Assembly: GCA_938015435.1 (NCBI GenBank)
Contig: CALLPN010000021.1
Location: 32,645 to 96,644, forward strand
DNA: 64,000 nucleotides
Direction: 5' to 3'
From: an uncultured Saprospiraceae bacterium
GTDB lineage: Bacteria; Bacteroidota; Bacteroidia; Chitinophagales; Saprospiraceae
Shown piece by piece: positions 20,289 to 28,741 of this stretch. Under the pieces are notes generated by a model. The model was not told the origin of the DNA. It did not search any database and saw only the letters and a list, made by a program, of their open reading frames with translations. Position 1 is the first letter of the stretch. Each line of letters opens with the position of its first letter. Position numbers and translations under genes: made by a program.

Positions 20289-20767
20289 TGAGTACAAAAC
20301 TACAATACATACCACCGAGTCATTACAATGATGATGAGTGCGGTATTTGGCAGATTTTAATTTATAATGATTTTGTCGCTTTTTGTAATCAAGATTGGAA
20401 GCTAATAGGTGATGATTTTATTGAAGATGGATTTTTCGGAATAGATGGTCACGGATCTAATAATAAGTTAGAATGGTCATTGATGTATCCTAACTTGGAA
20501 TCCTATAAAAGTGCCTGGATCAATCAGAGTATTGAATTTAGTAAGAATAATTTTTTACTTAATCCACTAGATGTCTTATTTGAAACTACTGAATTAAGTA
20601 AGTTCGAATTGGTTGATGATTGTGCCTTGGTCCATAAGTCATTTTCCGGTAAGTTTGAACGAGAGGATGGCACATCTATTGTTTTGGATTGGTTAAGTAT
20701 ATTCCTTTTAAGAAAAGTAGAGGGAAATTGGAAAATAGCAAGTTTCACTGGTTACCTACCAAAATAA
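20288..20767 (+). CDS. Small NTF2-like protein of unknown function in nonulosonate module
   Basis: 159 residues, not confidently recognised. The layout of an N-terminal helix (IWQILIYNDFVAFCNQDW), a middle NQSIEFSKNNF helix and strands ending VLDWLSIFLLRKVEGNWKIASFTGYLP resembles SnoaL/NTF2-like cone folds, which act as small isomerases, hydrolases or binding proteins. No signal peptide or membrane segment. It overlaps the NeuB-like stop by one base (TAATG) and ends three bases before the PseG-like start, so it is stoichiometrically tied to them. A role in handling the free or open-chain sugar between PseG and NeuB is conceivable, but unproven. Confidence 0.6.
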   Translation: MSTKLQYIPPSHYNDDECGIWQILIYNDFVAFCNQDWKLIGDDFIEDGFFGIDGHGSNNKLEWSLMYPNLESYKSAWINQSIEFSKNNFLLNPLDVLFETTELSKFELVDDCALVHKSFSGKFEREDGTSIVLDWLSIFLLRKVEGNWKIASFTGYLPK

Positions 20768-20770
20768 ATT

Positions 20771-21766
20771 TTGACTAGTAAGTTATATTTTTTCGCAGAG
20801 GGCAATAGTACAATTGGAAGGGGACATATATCTAGATGCCTTGCGATTGCAAGTATGATAGATGATTTGGTTAGTATCCATTTTGTATGCTTGGAGAGTA
20901 ATAAACTTTTCGTTAGTCAATTTGTGGAATTGTATAATATTATCAGTATCAAATCTTATGATGATATTGATAGTGTCGTTTCTAATAAGGATTTAGTTTG
21001 GATTGATAATTATGATATCGATATGACGATAAAGTCTCGATTCTCAGAATTAGCAAAAGTTGTGATAGAAACGAATGATATTCCATATGAAAACAATGAA
21101 GTAGATATAATAGTGAATCATACTCCGGGCATTGGAAGTACATCGTTATTCGAAGGAAGTAGTACCATGTTGCATTTAGGTTTAAAGTATTCTTTACTCA
21201 GACCGAGTTTCTTAGAATATGCTCGGCAAGACTCCACTCCAAATGTTGGTGAAGGTATCTTCGTTTGTTTTGGTGGAGCGGATACATATAATCTAGGTTA
21301 TAATTACGTAACCGAACTTTTGAAATCGGAGTTTCAAAATTCTATATATTGGGTGAGAGGCGGTACAAATCGCAAAGAAGTAAACGATGAACGACTGAAT
21401 ATTTTAGAAAGGTTATCTGAAGTTAAGATGATTCATTATATGATGAATGCTAAGATATTATTGATTCCTTCTAGTGTGCTGAGTATTGAAGCAATAGCAT
21501 TAAGAAAGCCTTTTTTTACAACTAATTTTGTGGCTAATCAAGATTTGATATTTAAAGGTTTATTGAGCCTGAATCTTGCAAGTGGTTTAGATTGTATAAA
21601 TACAATTGAACAAGTAAAGGATTCAATACCGGCAATAGTTGAGTATTATAACAATGCTGAATTGCACGCCATTCAAAGGAAAAATCAAATTTTGAATCTT
21701 GATGGCCAATCAAAATTGAGGATTAGAGATTTAATTTTGAATTCAGCTAAAAGGGGATTGAATTAA
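20771..21766 (+). CDS. pseG: UDP-sugar hydrolase, PseG-like
   Basis: A 331-residue GT-B-fold hydrolase that releases UDP from a modified 6-deoxy-HexNAc before PEP condensation. Seen: GRGHISRCLAIA (16-27) with the catalytic-type His19, a WIDNYDID segment, IFVCFGGADTYN in the C-terminal domain and a PSSVLSIEAIA donor-binding helix. TTG start at 20771, three bases after the previous stop, gives an N-terminus aligned with PseG. The assignment as UDP-sugar hydrolase is strong. That the substrate is the standard 2,4-diacetamido sugar is doubtful, because no aminotransferase or PseH acetyltransferase accompanies it. Confidence 0.86.
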   Translation: MTSKLYFFAEGNSTIGRGHISRCLAIASMIDDLVSIHFVCLESNKLFVSQFVELYNIISIKSYDDIDSVVSNKDLVWIDNYDIDMTIKSRFSELAKVVIETNDIPYENNEVDIIVNHTPGIGSTSLFEGSSTMLHLGLKYSLLRPSFLEYARQDSTPNVGEGIFVCFGGADTYNLGYNYVTELLKSEFQNSIYWVRGGTNRKEVNDERLNILERLSEVKMIHYMMNAKILLIPSSVLSIEAIALRKPFFTTNFVANQDLIFKGLLSLNLASGLDCINTIEQVKDSIPAIVEYYNNAELHAIQRKNQILNLDGQSKLRIRDLILNSAKRGLN

Positions 21767-21859
21767 AATATTTCCATTCAACAGTATATTGTATTAAACT
21801 AACTATAGTATTGGTTATAGACGCAGAATTGAATATTTAGAGGATAACAGTAATAATCC

Positions 21860-23461
21860 ATGATGAATAAGGAAAATTTCAAATTAGCAGTCCTTCCAAG
21901 CATTGCTAAACTACTACATAAAATTGGTGTCAGTTGGAAAACACTGGGTTATTCTAAAATCAATCAGTATACTGTTTTTGCTCAATCTGAGGTTTTACAC
22001 AATGATAAATGGAAATCTCAAATTGATCAAGCAGACAAAAAAATGAATATTGTATTTCTAACTATTTTAGGTGGGCACATTTACAATATGAATATTGATT
22101 TAGCTCTTGCAAATGTTCTTAGAGCTAGAGGACATAACGTTAAATTCATTTTAGACGATAGCAGATTCCCTATAAGTCAATTGCAAAACTCAAAGAACGA
22201 AGAATCTTGGGTTAAATTAAATTTGAAGAATTATCTATGGGGTAAAAAATTTATAGATATCTGGAATTTTCCAGTGAATTGGGTTTCGGAGTATAAGAAA
22301 TCTTATTCCGGAGATTTAGCTTTTGATGAAGTTTTAGAAGCTTCATTATTAAGACATTACAAAGTCGGTGTATTGAATGATGATCTGCCAAGATTGGAAG
22401 AGGTGACAAATATGACTCATGAAAGTATTTCGATTAGTGCATCTTTGGGCCAAGAATTATCAGACTTGAAGCCAGATGCTGTTATTATGAGCCATGGTAT
22501 CTATGCTATGTGGGGCCCTGCTTATCAAATTTTGAGACAGAATAATATCGATGTACTTACTTATGGTAGAGGAAAGAAAAAGGGAACAAGTAAATTTAAT
22601 TGGAACTGTACAGCCGATTGGTGGGATGTTACCGAAGAATGGAAGAGTCTTAGTAAAAGAGAATTGACTGTTAGTGAGGAGTCTGAGATTGACAGTTATT
22701 TAGAATCTCGTATTGAGCAAAAGGAGGATGTTTTTATTTATAATTTTGGAGATTTAGAATCGAGACAAAAAACATTAAAGCGTTTCAATTTAGATGAAAA
22801 TAAAACCACCTATACATTGTTTACTAATGTGTTGTGGGATGCGGCGAGTGCTCAGCGTGAAATAGTTTTCACTAATCCTGTAGAATGGGTTATAGATACT
22901 ATCGAGTGGTTTAGAGATAATCCAGACAAACAACTTTTGATTAAGATTCATCCTGCGGAATTGGTAATAGGAACTAATATGAAATTTGTGGATATCATAA
23001 ATAATAATATTAAGGATTTACCACCGAATGTAATTTTAATTGATCCTTCAGAAAAAGTAAATAGTTGGTCCATCTATAGCGTCACAGATCTTGGGATTGT
23101 GCATACTACAACAGTAGGTATGGAATTACCTTTAAGAGGAATTCCCTGTGTAGTAGTATCAAGGACACATTATAGAGGTAAGGGATTTACTGTAGATTTA
23201 GATTCGAAAAATGAATATTTCGACTACTTGCAGAAATTTAAAAAATCAATGAGTTTGGATCAACATATAATTAAGCAAGCTAAAAAGTACGCATATTTAT
23301 TATTTGAGAGATATCAAATGCCATTGGATCTATTTGATGAAAAAGTAAGTACTGACGTAAGAGCTCTTAAATTTAATTCTATAGAGGAGCTGGCACAGAA
23401 ACCTACAATAAGTAAAGTAGTAAAGGCTATCGAAAATAAGCAAATATCAATACTTAATTAG
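21860..23461 (+). CDS. Capsule polysaccharide transferase-like protein (KpsC/KpsS family fold)
   Basis: A 533-residue protein resembling the Capsule_synth family (KpsC/KpsS-type GT-B Kdo transferases). Seen: FLTILGGHIYNMNIDLALANVLRARGH near residue 66 as the N-terminal Rossmann start, MSHGIYAMWGPAYQILRQ, TYGRGKKKGT, LIKIHPAELV near residue 372 (the HPxE-like motif) and a TTTVGMELPLRGIPCVV C-terminal motif. CMP-Kdo/CMP-nonulosonate transferases of this fold use such HP and S/T motifs, so transfer of the CMP-nonulosonic acid made upstream is a reasonable guess. Start ATGATG; the first ATG is 93 bp after pseG. Confidence 0.74.
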   Translation: MMNKENFKLAVLPSIAKLLHKIGVSWKTLGYSKINQYTVFAQSEVLHNDKWKSQIDQADKKMNIVFLTILGGHIYNMNIDLALANVLRARGHNVKFILDDSRFPISQLQNSKNEESWVKLNLKNYLWGKKFIDIWNFPVNWVSEYKKSYSGDLAFDEVLEASLLRHYKVGVLNDDLPRLEEVTNMTHESISISASLGQELSDLKPDAVIMSHGIYAMWGPAYQILRQNNIDVLTYGRGKKKGTSKFNWNCTADWWDVTEEWKSLSKRELTVSEESEIDSYLESRIEQKEDVFIYNFGDLESRQKTLKRFNLDENKTTYTLFTNVLWDAASAQREIVFTNPVEWVIDTIEWFRDNPDKQLLIKIHPAELVIGTNMKFVDIINNNIKDLPPNVILIDPSEKVNSWSIYSVTDLGIVHTTTVGMELPLRGIPCVVVSRTHYRGKGFTVDLDSKNEYFDYLQKFKKSMSLDQHIIKQAKKYAYLLFERYQMPLDLFDEKVSTDVRALKFNSIEELAQKPTISKVVKAIENKQISILN

Positions 23462-24508
23462 ATGCAGGTTGAAGTTCGATTATTGAAATTGCTATTGGCT
23501 AGGCGGAGACTAGAAAGAAGTTTCTTTGTAAATGCTAAAGTTACATTCAAAGCATATTTGTATTCCAAGTTGGAATTATTCCGTGCATTAGGCCCGACAA
23601 TCGCACTTGTTTACAGTAATAAAAGATTGTGGATATATCTAGATAATTACATACCGACTTTTGCAAGGAAAAATAATTTACTGCAATCCAAAACATCAAT
23701 CGAGATTGCAAATGCAAAAAATAATGGCTTTTACCCTGATTGGTTTGACAAATTGGAAATAATCAGTACGAGATTGGAGACTATTGATGCTTTATTAATA
23801 GTTCAGGGTAGTTATGCTGATGGTATGATTACGAACTATTCTGATGTTGATCTAGTGATATTTTATAAAACCATTTCTCCTGAATTGATTGAATTGAAGG
23901 AAGAATTGGAAAGATTTATTTTAGATGTTGATCCAATACAACACCATGGCGTCTTTATGATAGGTAAACAGAAGCTATCGGCATATTGGCAGATGGATCT
24001 TCCTGTTGAAGTAATTAGTAGAGGTAAATGCTTCGGTAATACTACCAAATCGTTGAATTTTGATTCCATCATTAGTGAGAGTTTAGGACCGACAACTGCG
24101 GTACGTAGTACTCTTGTTGCTATGGAGGTATTTATTAATCGAAATTTTGAGGAGGTAGGTATTTATGCTTGGAAGTTGTTACTATCTCAAATTATGTTAA
24201 TTCCAACCCTATTTCTAGCAACTAAGAATAAATCAATATATAAGCGTGAATCATTTGATCTTGTCAAGGATTACTATTCAAGTAAAGCGTGGGATGTAAT
24301 CGTTATTGCATCTTCTATACGAAAGTCATGGATCGATTCATCTGATTTTAACCATTACATTTCTAAAAGAAATAATAGCTCACAATCAGTTAGGAATGAT
24401 GATTTGAAGGTATTTACTATTCCGAGTATTTCGTTAGACGATAAGGAGAGTTTTTATTCAAGTCTTCGTTTATTTATTAAAGAAACTAGAGAACTCATCA
24501 ATGATTAA
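23462..24508 (+). CDS. Nucleotidyltransferase-fold protein, paralogue A
   Basis: A 348-residue protein with a Pol-beta/MNT nucleotidyltransferase core. Seen: VQGSYADGMITNYSDVDLVIF with Gly116-Ser117, Asp128 and Asp130 (GS-x10-DxD), then a HHGVFMI strand (161-167) and AYWQMD (174-179). An N-terminal basic helical extension of about 90 residues (RRLERS, KVTFKAYLYSK) precedes it, and a helical C-terminal half follows. The metal-binding DxD is intact; the usual third carboxylate is not obvious. It begins immediately after the capsule-transferase stop and overlaps the next gene by eight bases. That gene encodes a divergent copy of the same fold. Substrate unknown. Confidence 0.66.
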   Translation: MQVEVRLLKLLLARRRLERSFFVNAKVTFKAYLYSKLELFRALGPTIALVYSNKRLWIYLDNYIPTFARKNNLLQSKTSIEIANAKNNGFYPDWFDKLEIISTRLETIDALLIVQGSYADGMITNYSDVDLVIFYKTISPELIELKEELERFILDVDPIQHHGVFMIGKQKLSAYWQMDLPVEVISRGKCFGNTTKSLNFDSIISESLGPTTAVRSTLVAMEVFINRNFEEVGIYAWKLLLSQIMLIPTLFLATKNKSIYKRESFDLVKDYYSSKAWDVIVIASSIRKSWIDSSDFNHYISKRNNSSQSVRNDDLKVFTIPSISLDDKESFYSSLRLFIKETRELIND

Positions 24509-25655
24509 ATTGCCAAAATTAGTTGGAGAGATTCGAAAAGTTCCTATCAAGGCATACAAGGAAATAATTGATAATTATGTAGCTAAAGTTTCTGTATTGC
24601 CAGCAGTGAAATCCATTATCCAGATGGGTAGTTTTACAGCTCCTGGATTAAGCGATATAGACTTAATCGTAGTATTGAAAGAGGATCATGATGCTCCCAT
24701 TTGGAAGGATATCAGTCTAATACAGTTGTCTGACCATTTTGAATACAAGGAGGTTATAGCTCATGATATATTTATAATTAATGAATCTATAGCAGATAAT
24801 GCAGAGGCATATTTTTATATAGATGCGCAGGTTGTTCTTCACGGAACTAGATTAGGCGGTAATATTAAGGAAAGCACAAAGGGTATTTTACGCAACTTCT
24901 TGTCCATAGAGTATTCTGTGTTTACGCTTGAAAGTTTATTTAAAATACTTCTCAATGATGAGTTAAAGTTACGGAATGCGCTTTTATTATTAAGTACCTC
25001 AAGACATACAGCAACTACTGCGGCGAACCTCGATATAATTACAGAGAAAGAAAAATTAGAAATTGTGGATCAAGTGGAGGAACTTAGATTACAATTTTTA
25101 GAGGGATTAAGGCCGATAGATGATCTCAATAATCAGTACTTTTCTTTCCTTGAGTTATTGTTTAAAGTTATAGATAAGGATCCAATAATTAATAACTCAT
25201 CAAGAAGTATATTAAAAAGTAGAACTAGGAGAGTTAGCAATAAAACTGAATTTTATTGGATGAGTAATCCCTTGAAATACGTGAGTAATTATATTAGATG
25301 TGTTAGTATTAGTAAAGAATTGTTCCTTAAAGGTAGATTTAGTATCGTGCCTATTCCGGAAGTGTTCAACACTCATTTGTTGGGGTATGGCAGTATGAAA
25401 TCCAATGAATCTGAATCAAATGAAAAGGGATTAGGAAATCGGCAGGAACTCAATGTAGTTTATGATTTACGTAAGCAAGTGATTCTTGAACATTGGAATT
25501 TTATAGAGAAGCACAGTTTTATTAGATCTAGCGGTAAAGCTTACTGTGGGTTTGGTTATTCCCCTAAGCAGAATTTTCAAAGAAGAATCATTTTCGATAT
25601 CCTTCGTTTGTATACAAAATTTTCAATTTTACCTGTTTTAAATAAGTCGAAATAA
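24501..25655 (+). CDS. Nucleotidyltransferase-fold protein, paralogue B
   Basis: A 384-residue protein with a second MNT-like core: MGSFTAPGLSDIDLIVVL with Gly43-Ser44, Asp52 and Asp54 (GS-x7-DxD), AHDIFII (87-93) with Asp89 as a plausible third metal ligand, and AYFYID (103-108). The order and spacing (DxD, H-x-x-F strand, AY-x3-D) match paralogue A, but overall similarity looks low and A has Gly in place of Asp89. The C-terminal 250 residues are helical with a basic RSRTRRVSNK segment. No HEPN or other toxin partner is adjacent. It overlaps A by eight bases and precedes the MurJ-like flippase by two. Confidence 0.66.
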   Translation: MIKLPKLVGEIRKVPIKAYKEIIDNYVAKVSVLPAVKSIIQMGSFTAPGLSDIDLIVVLKEDHDAPIWKDISLIQLSDHFEYKEVIAHDIFIINESIADNAEAYFYIDAQVVLHGTRLGGNIKESTKGILRNFLSIEYSVFTLESLFKILLNDELKLRNALLLLSTSRHTATTAANLDIITEKEKLEIVDQVEELRLQFLEGLRPIDDLNNQYFSFLELLFKVIDKDPIINNSSRSILKSRTRRVSNKTEFYWMSNPLKYVSNYIRCVSISKELFLKGRFSIVPIPEVFNTHLLGYGSMKSNESESNEKGLGNRQELNVVYDLRKQVILEHWNFIEKHSFIRSSGKAYCGFGYSPKQNFQRRIIFDILRLYTKFSILPVLNKSK

Positions 25656-25657
25656 TT

Positions 25658-27187
25658 TTGTATCGAACTCTTGGAAGCTTAACAGTACTAAAATTGGTTG
25701 GAGCATTTTTAGGAATATTTTATTCTATTCTTCAGGTTAAATATTTTGGAACGGATAGAGTTATAGAGACATTTTTCGCAGCACAGTCATTGGTATACCT
25801 TGTAACTTCTCTAACACAATCTGGTCAATTGGCCGAAGTATTTTTACCTGTTTACCTTGAGCTCAAAGAGAAATATGGCCTTACAGTGGCCTCTCTCTCC
25901 TTTAGCAGTATTATAAATAGGATAATATGTTTTGTGTCTATAATTTTGGTTTTAATGTTTTTGATAGCTCCATTTCTTATGAAGTTGTTTATTCCTGGCT
26001 TTGAATTTTCGGATCAATTGTTCGCGTCTAATATATTTAGAGCCTTTTTACCTTTAGTTCTGTTACAAATATTATCTTCTTTTATTAATACTGTTTTGAA
26101 TGCGGAAAGGATATATGGTCGGGTTGAGATTGCAGGTATAATTAGCTATGTTGTTTCTATTGTACTCTTAGTATTGTTTTATGAAGCTTGGAGTATATGG
26201 ACTCTAGTGTTTGCGTTATATGCAGGTAAATTAATAGATTTGAGTATAGGAGTTTATTATTTGAAACGGCAGCAAATCAGGTATTCTTTAAATTGGAATG
26301 TTGATAAATTCGATTCGAGAGAGTTATTTAGAACTTTGTTCTCAACGTTTAGATATACTGGATCAACTCAAGTTCTGAATTGGGCATATACTGCGAGTTT
26401 GTCTTTTTTACCTCAGGGTATTTTTGCAATTTTCAAATACGTAAATATTCTCTTTAGTAAAAGTGGAAGTATTATTATAGATCCTATTAAAACATTGCTT
26501 TTTACGGAGTTTTCAGCGAACAGAGAGTCTAATCAGGATAAAATCAATATTCTTTTACAACGCTCTATTTCTATTGCTGTATTGGTAGGGATTCTTGTGT
26601 TTTCTATTGCACTGTTCGCGGGTTATGAAGGTATGTCCTTTATTTGGGGCGGCGAAAAATTTGATATTGATAAATTGAATAAAGCTTATCCTATCTTGAT
26701 AACATTCTTTTCTTTGTATATTTTTCAAATTGCATATGGGATATCTCGGAAATACACGGTTTCAATAGGAAGAGCAAAAGAATTATACAATTGGCAGGCT
26801 CTAACCCAGTTTATTTCGGCTTTTGTTGTTTACATACTAATTTATTATTTTGCTTACTGGGGTTTAATAGTAGCGTTGTTGATTAATAGAGTACTATTAT
26901 TATCTGTACCATTTTTAATGAATACAAGTGTTTATAAAGAAGTGTTCAATTTAAAGTTTAATTCTAAATGTCTTTTTTTACTAGGTTTTATGTTGCTGTC
27001 ATTTTGGGTAGTCCATGGCATATATTTGGAAGAAATAAATGCAATAATTGGTAAAGGAAGTGATTTGTTTTATGTGATAGTTTTATCTGGTTTAGCAGTA
27101 TTTCTATTTTTATCTTTAGTTAAGATTCTTTCCTTTGATGAATTGAAGGCATTTCAAAATATTCTAAAATCTAAATTTAGTGATTAG
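25658..27187 (+). CDS. MurJ/MviN-like lipid-linked intermediate flippase
   Basis: A 509-residue polytopic membrane protein with about 14 hydrophobic helices in the MOP superfamily. The N-terminal half, KYFGTDRVIETFFAAQ (about 29-44), SGQLAEVFLPVYLE and a PGFEF segment after helix 3, is laid out as in MurJ (MviN), where GxGxxxDAFxxA and F.P.F..P.F are found. TTG start at 25658. It is one of two flippases in the locus and sits directly after the nucleotidyltransferase pair. It may move a separate lipid-linked glycan or the product of that module; a housekeeping MurJ is expected elsewhere. Confidence 0.8.
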   Translation: MYRTLGSLTVLKLVGAFLGIFYSILQVKYFGTDRVIETFFAAQSLVYLVTSLTQSGQLAEVFLPVYLELKEKYGLTVASLSFSSIINRIICFVSIILVLMFLIAPFLMKLFIPGFEFSDQLFASNIFRAFLPLVLLQILSSFINTVLNAERIYGRVEIAGIISYVVSIVLLVLFYEAWSIWTLVFALYAGKLIDLSIGVYYLKRQQIRYSLNWNVDKFDSRELFRTLFSTFRYTGSTQVLNWAYTASLSFLPQGIFAIFKYVNILFSKSGSIIIDPIKTLLFTEFSANRESNQDKINILLQRSISIAVLVGILVFSIALFAGYEGMSFIWGGEKFDIDKLNKAYPILITFFSLYIFQIAYGISRKYTVSIGRAKELYNWQALTQFISAFVVYILIYYFAYWGLIVALLINRVLLLSVPFLMNTSVYKEVFNLKFNSKCLFLLGFMLLSFWVVHGIYLEEINAIIGKGSDLFYVIVLSGLAVFLFLSLVKILSFDELKAFQNILKSKFSD

Positions 27188-27716
27188 AAGTTCTCGATTT
27201 AGACATTTTTTACGTTGGATAACTAATGCATTAGTTACGGATATTCCAAGTTCGAGTTTACGACTTTTTTGGTTTCGAAAATTCATTTCTATTGGAAAAT
27301 CATCTAACATTATGATGGGTTTTAAAGTTAGAAAGCTAGCCAACATTAACATTGGAAGCACTACAAATATTAATCCCAATTGCATGTTTGATAGTCGCGG
27401 AGGTGAGATTTTAATTGGCGATAATGTTGATATAGCTCCGGAGGTGAATATATGGACATTAGAGCACAACCCTCAAGACCCTAATTTTGCAACCAAAGGA
27501 GGTCCAGTAATTATTTCAGATTTTGTCTGGATAGGAAATCGAGTTACCATTTTACCTAACGTTACTATCGGAGAAGGAGCCGTTGTGGCTACAGGAGCTG
27601 TAGTAACAAAGGATATTTCGTCATGGACAATTGTTGGTGGTATTCCTGCCAAAAAAATAGGTGAAAGAAATTCAGTACAAGAGTCTCGAAAACCGTATAA
27701 ACCTTTTTTACTTTGA
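27180..27716 (+). CDS. Hexapeptide-repeat acyltransferase (WcaF/NodL-like)
   Basis: A 178-residue left-handed beta-helix O-acyltransferase. Seen: hexapeptide rungs from about residue 50 to 160 (INIGSTTNINPNC, ILIGDNVDIAPEVNIW, VTIGEGAVVATGAVVTKD), the catalytic-type His in LEHNPQDPNF, and the closing VGGIPAKKIGER, standard for maltose/galactoside-type transferases. Probably acetylates a sugar of the repeat. GTG start overlaps the flippase stop by eight bases; its own stop overlaps the next TTG start (TTGA). Confidence 0.87.
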   Translation: MIRSSRFRHFLRWITNALVTDIPSSSLRLFWFRKFISIGKSSNIMMGFKVRKLANINIGSTTNINPNCMFDSRGGEILIGDNVDIAPEVNIWTLEHNPQDPNFATKGGPVIISDFVWIGNRVTILPNVTIGEGAVVATGAVVTKDISSWTIVGGIPAKKIGERNSVQESRKPYKPFLL

Positions 27717-28741
27717 TTCATATTTCATGTTTACCAAAAGCTGGTTTGGAGAACCCGTACCAGCTATTAATGATGGAAGGACTTAATTCTTCTACTCACC
27801 TAGACGTAAAGCATGGGATAGATGACAAGTTTTTAGGTATTCTTCGTACAGCGATGCGTGATAAGCCTGATTATATTCACTTCGACTGGATCCAACAATA
27901 TTACTATCGTCGTAAGCATTGGATGACCACTTTATTATATCCACTATTTGTCATTCAGATTTGGTTAGTAGTACATGTTTTAGGTGTTAAATTAGTTTGG
28001 ACTTTACATAATATTATGCCTCATGATTCGCCGGACGATGGTGTGTATCTGAAAGCAAGAAGATATTTCGCTAAGAAGGTAGATTGGATTAGAGTATTTA
28101 GTCCAACAACAGTAACAGATGCTGCGAGTATTTTAAGTATATCAGAGGACAAATTTATTATTGTACCCGAAGGATCTTATGTAAGTTATTATCCCAATAC
28201 TACTAATAGGGAATCAGCAAGAAATAAGTTTAGTATTTCTACTGACTCTAAAGTTGTTTTATTTTTTGGATCGATAAGACCGTATAAGGGTATTGAAGAT
28301 CTTATTATTGCATTTAAAAATATAAATGTTGGTCATCTAATAATAGCAGGAAACTGTACCAATAAGTCATATGCAAATTCATTATTGGATTTAATTGGTG
28401 AAAGTAAGAGCATTACATTTCATTCCAGAGGAGTTTCATTGACGGATATTCAATTTTATATGTCTTGCGCTAATGTGGTAGTGTTACCATTTAAAAAGAT
28501 AGAAAATTCTGGAAGTGCTATTTTGGCTATGGGATTCTCTAAACCAATTGTAGCTCCTTTTAAAGGGGTATTACCTTATCGACTTAAGAAACAACAACAC
28601 TTACTATTTAAAGATGATTTAGAATCCAAACTGAGTTCAGTATTGCAAATGTCAATTGAAGATCTAGATAAGATAGGAATAACAAACTTTCAAGAGGTTC
28701 AAAAATTTAAATGGGTCGATTATGAGGAATCTTTCAAATAG
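27713..28741 (+). CDS. Glycosyltransferase, GT4-like
   Basis: A 342-residue GT-B glycosyltransferase. Seen: GLENPYQLLMMEGL near the start, HFDWIQQYYYRR, WTLHNIMPHDSP near residue 100 (a histidine-rich acceptor-side motif common in Bacteroidota GT4 enzymes), VPEGSYVSYYPN, VLFFGSIRPYKGIEDLI opening the donor domain, and NSGSAILAMGFSKPIVAP in place of the ExxxxxxxE motif. A predicted hydrophobic helix (about 73-92) suggests membrane association. TTG start. Donor and acceptor unknown. Confidence 0.8.
   Translation: MIHISCLPKAGLENPYQLLMMEGLNSSTHLDVKHGIDDKFLGILRTAMRDKPDYIHFDWIQQYYYRRKHWMTTLLYPLFVIQIWLVVHVLGVKLVWTLHNIMPHDSPDDGVYLKARRYFAKKVDWIRVFSPTTVTDAASILSISEDKFIIVPEGSYVSYYPNTTNRESARNKFSISTDSKVVLFFGSIRPYKGIEDLIIAFKNINVGHLIIAGNCTNKSYANSLLDLIGESKSITFHSRGVSLTDIQFYMSCANVVVLPFKKIENSGSAILAMGFSKPIVAPFKGVLPYRLKKQQHLLFKDDLESKLSSVLQMSIEDLDKIGITNFQEVQKFKWVDYEESFK

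Noticed and set aside
23462..25655. MNT/HEPN-type toxin-antitoxin pair
   Set aside because: Both proteins are large and both carry the nucleotidyltransferase core; no HEPN-like partner with an RxxxxH motif is seen, and they are fully embedded in a glycan operon.
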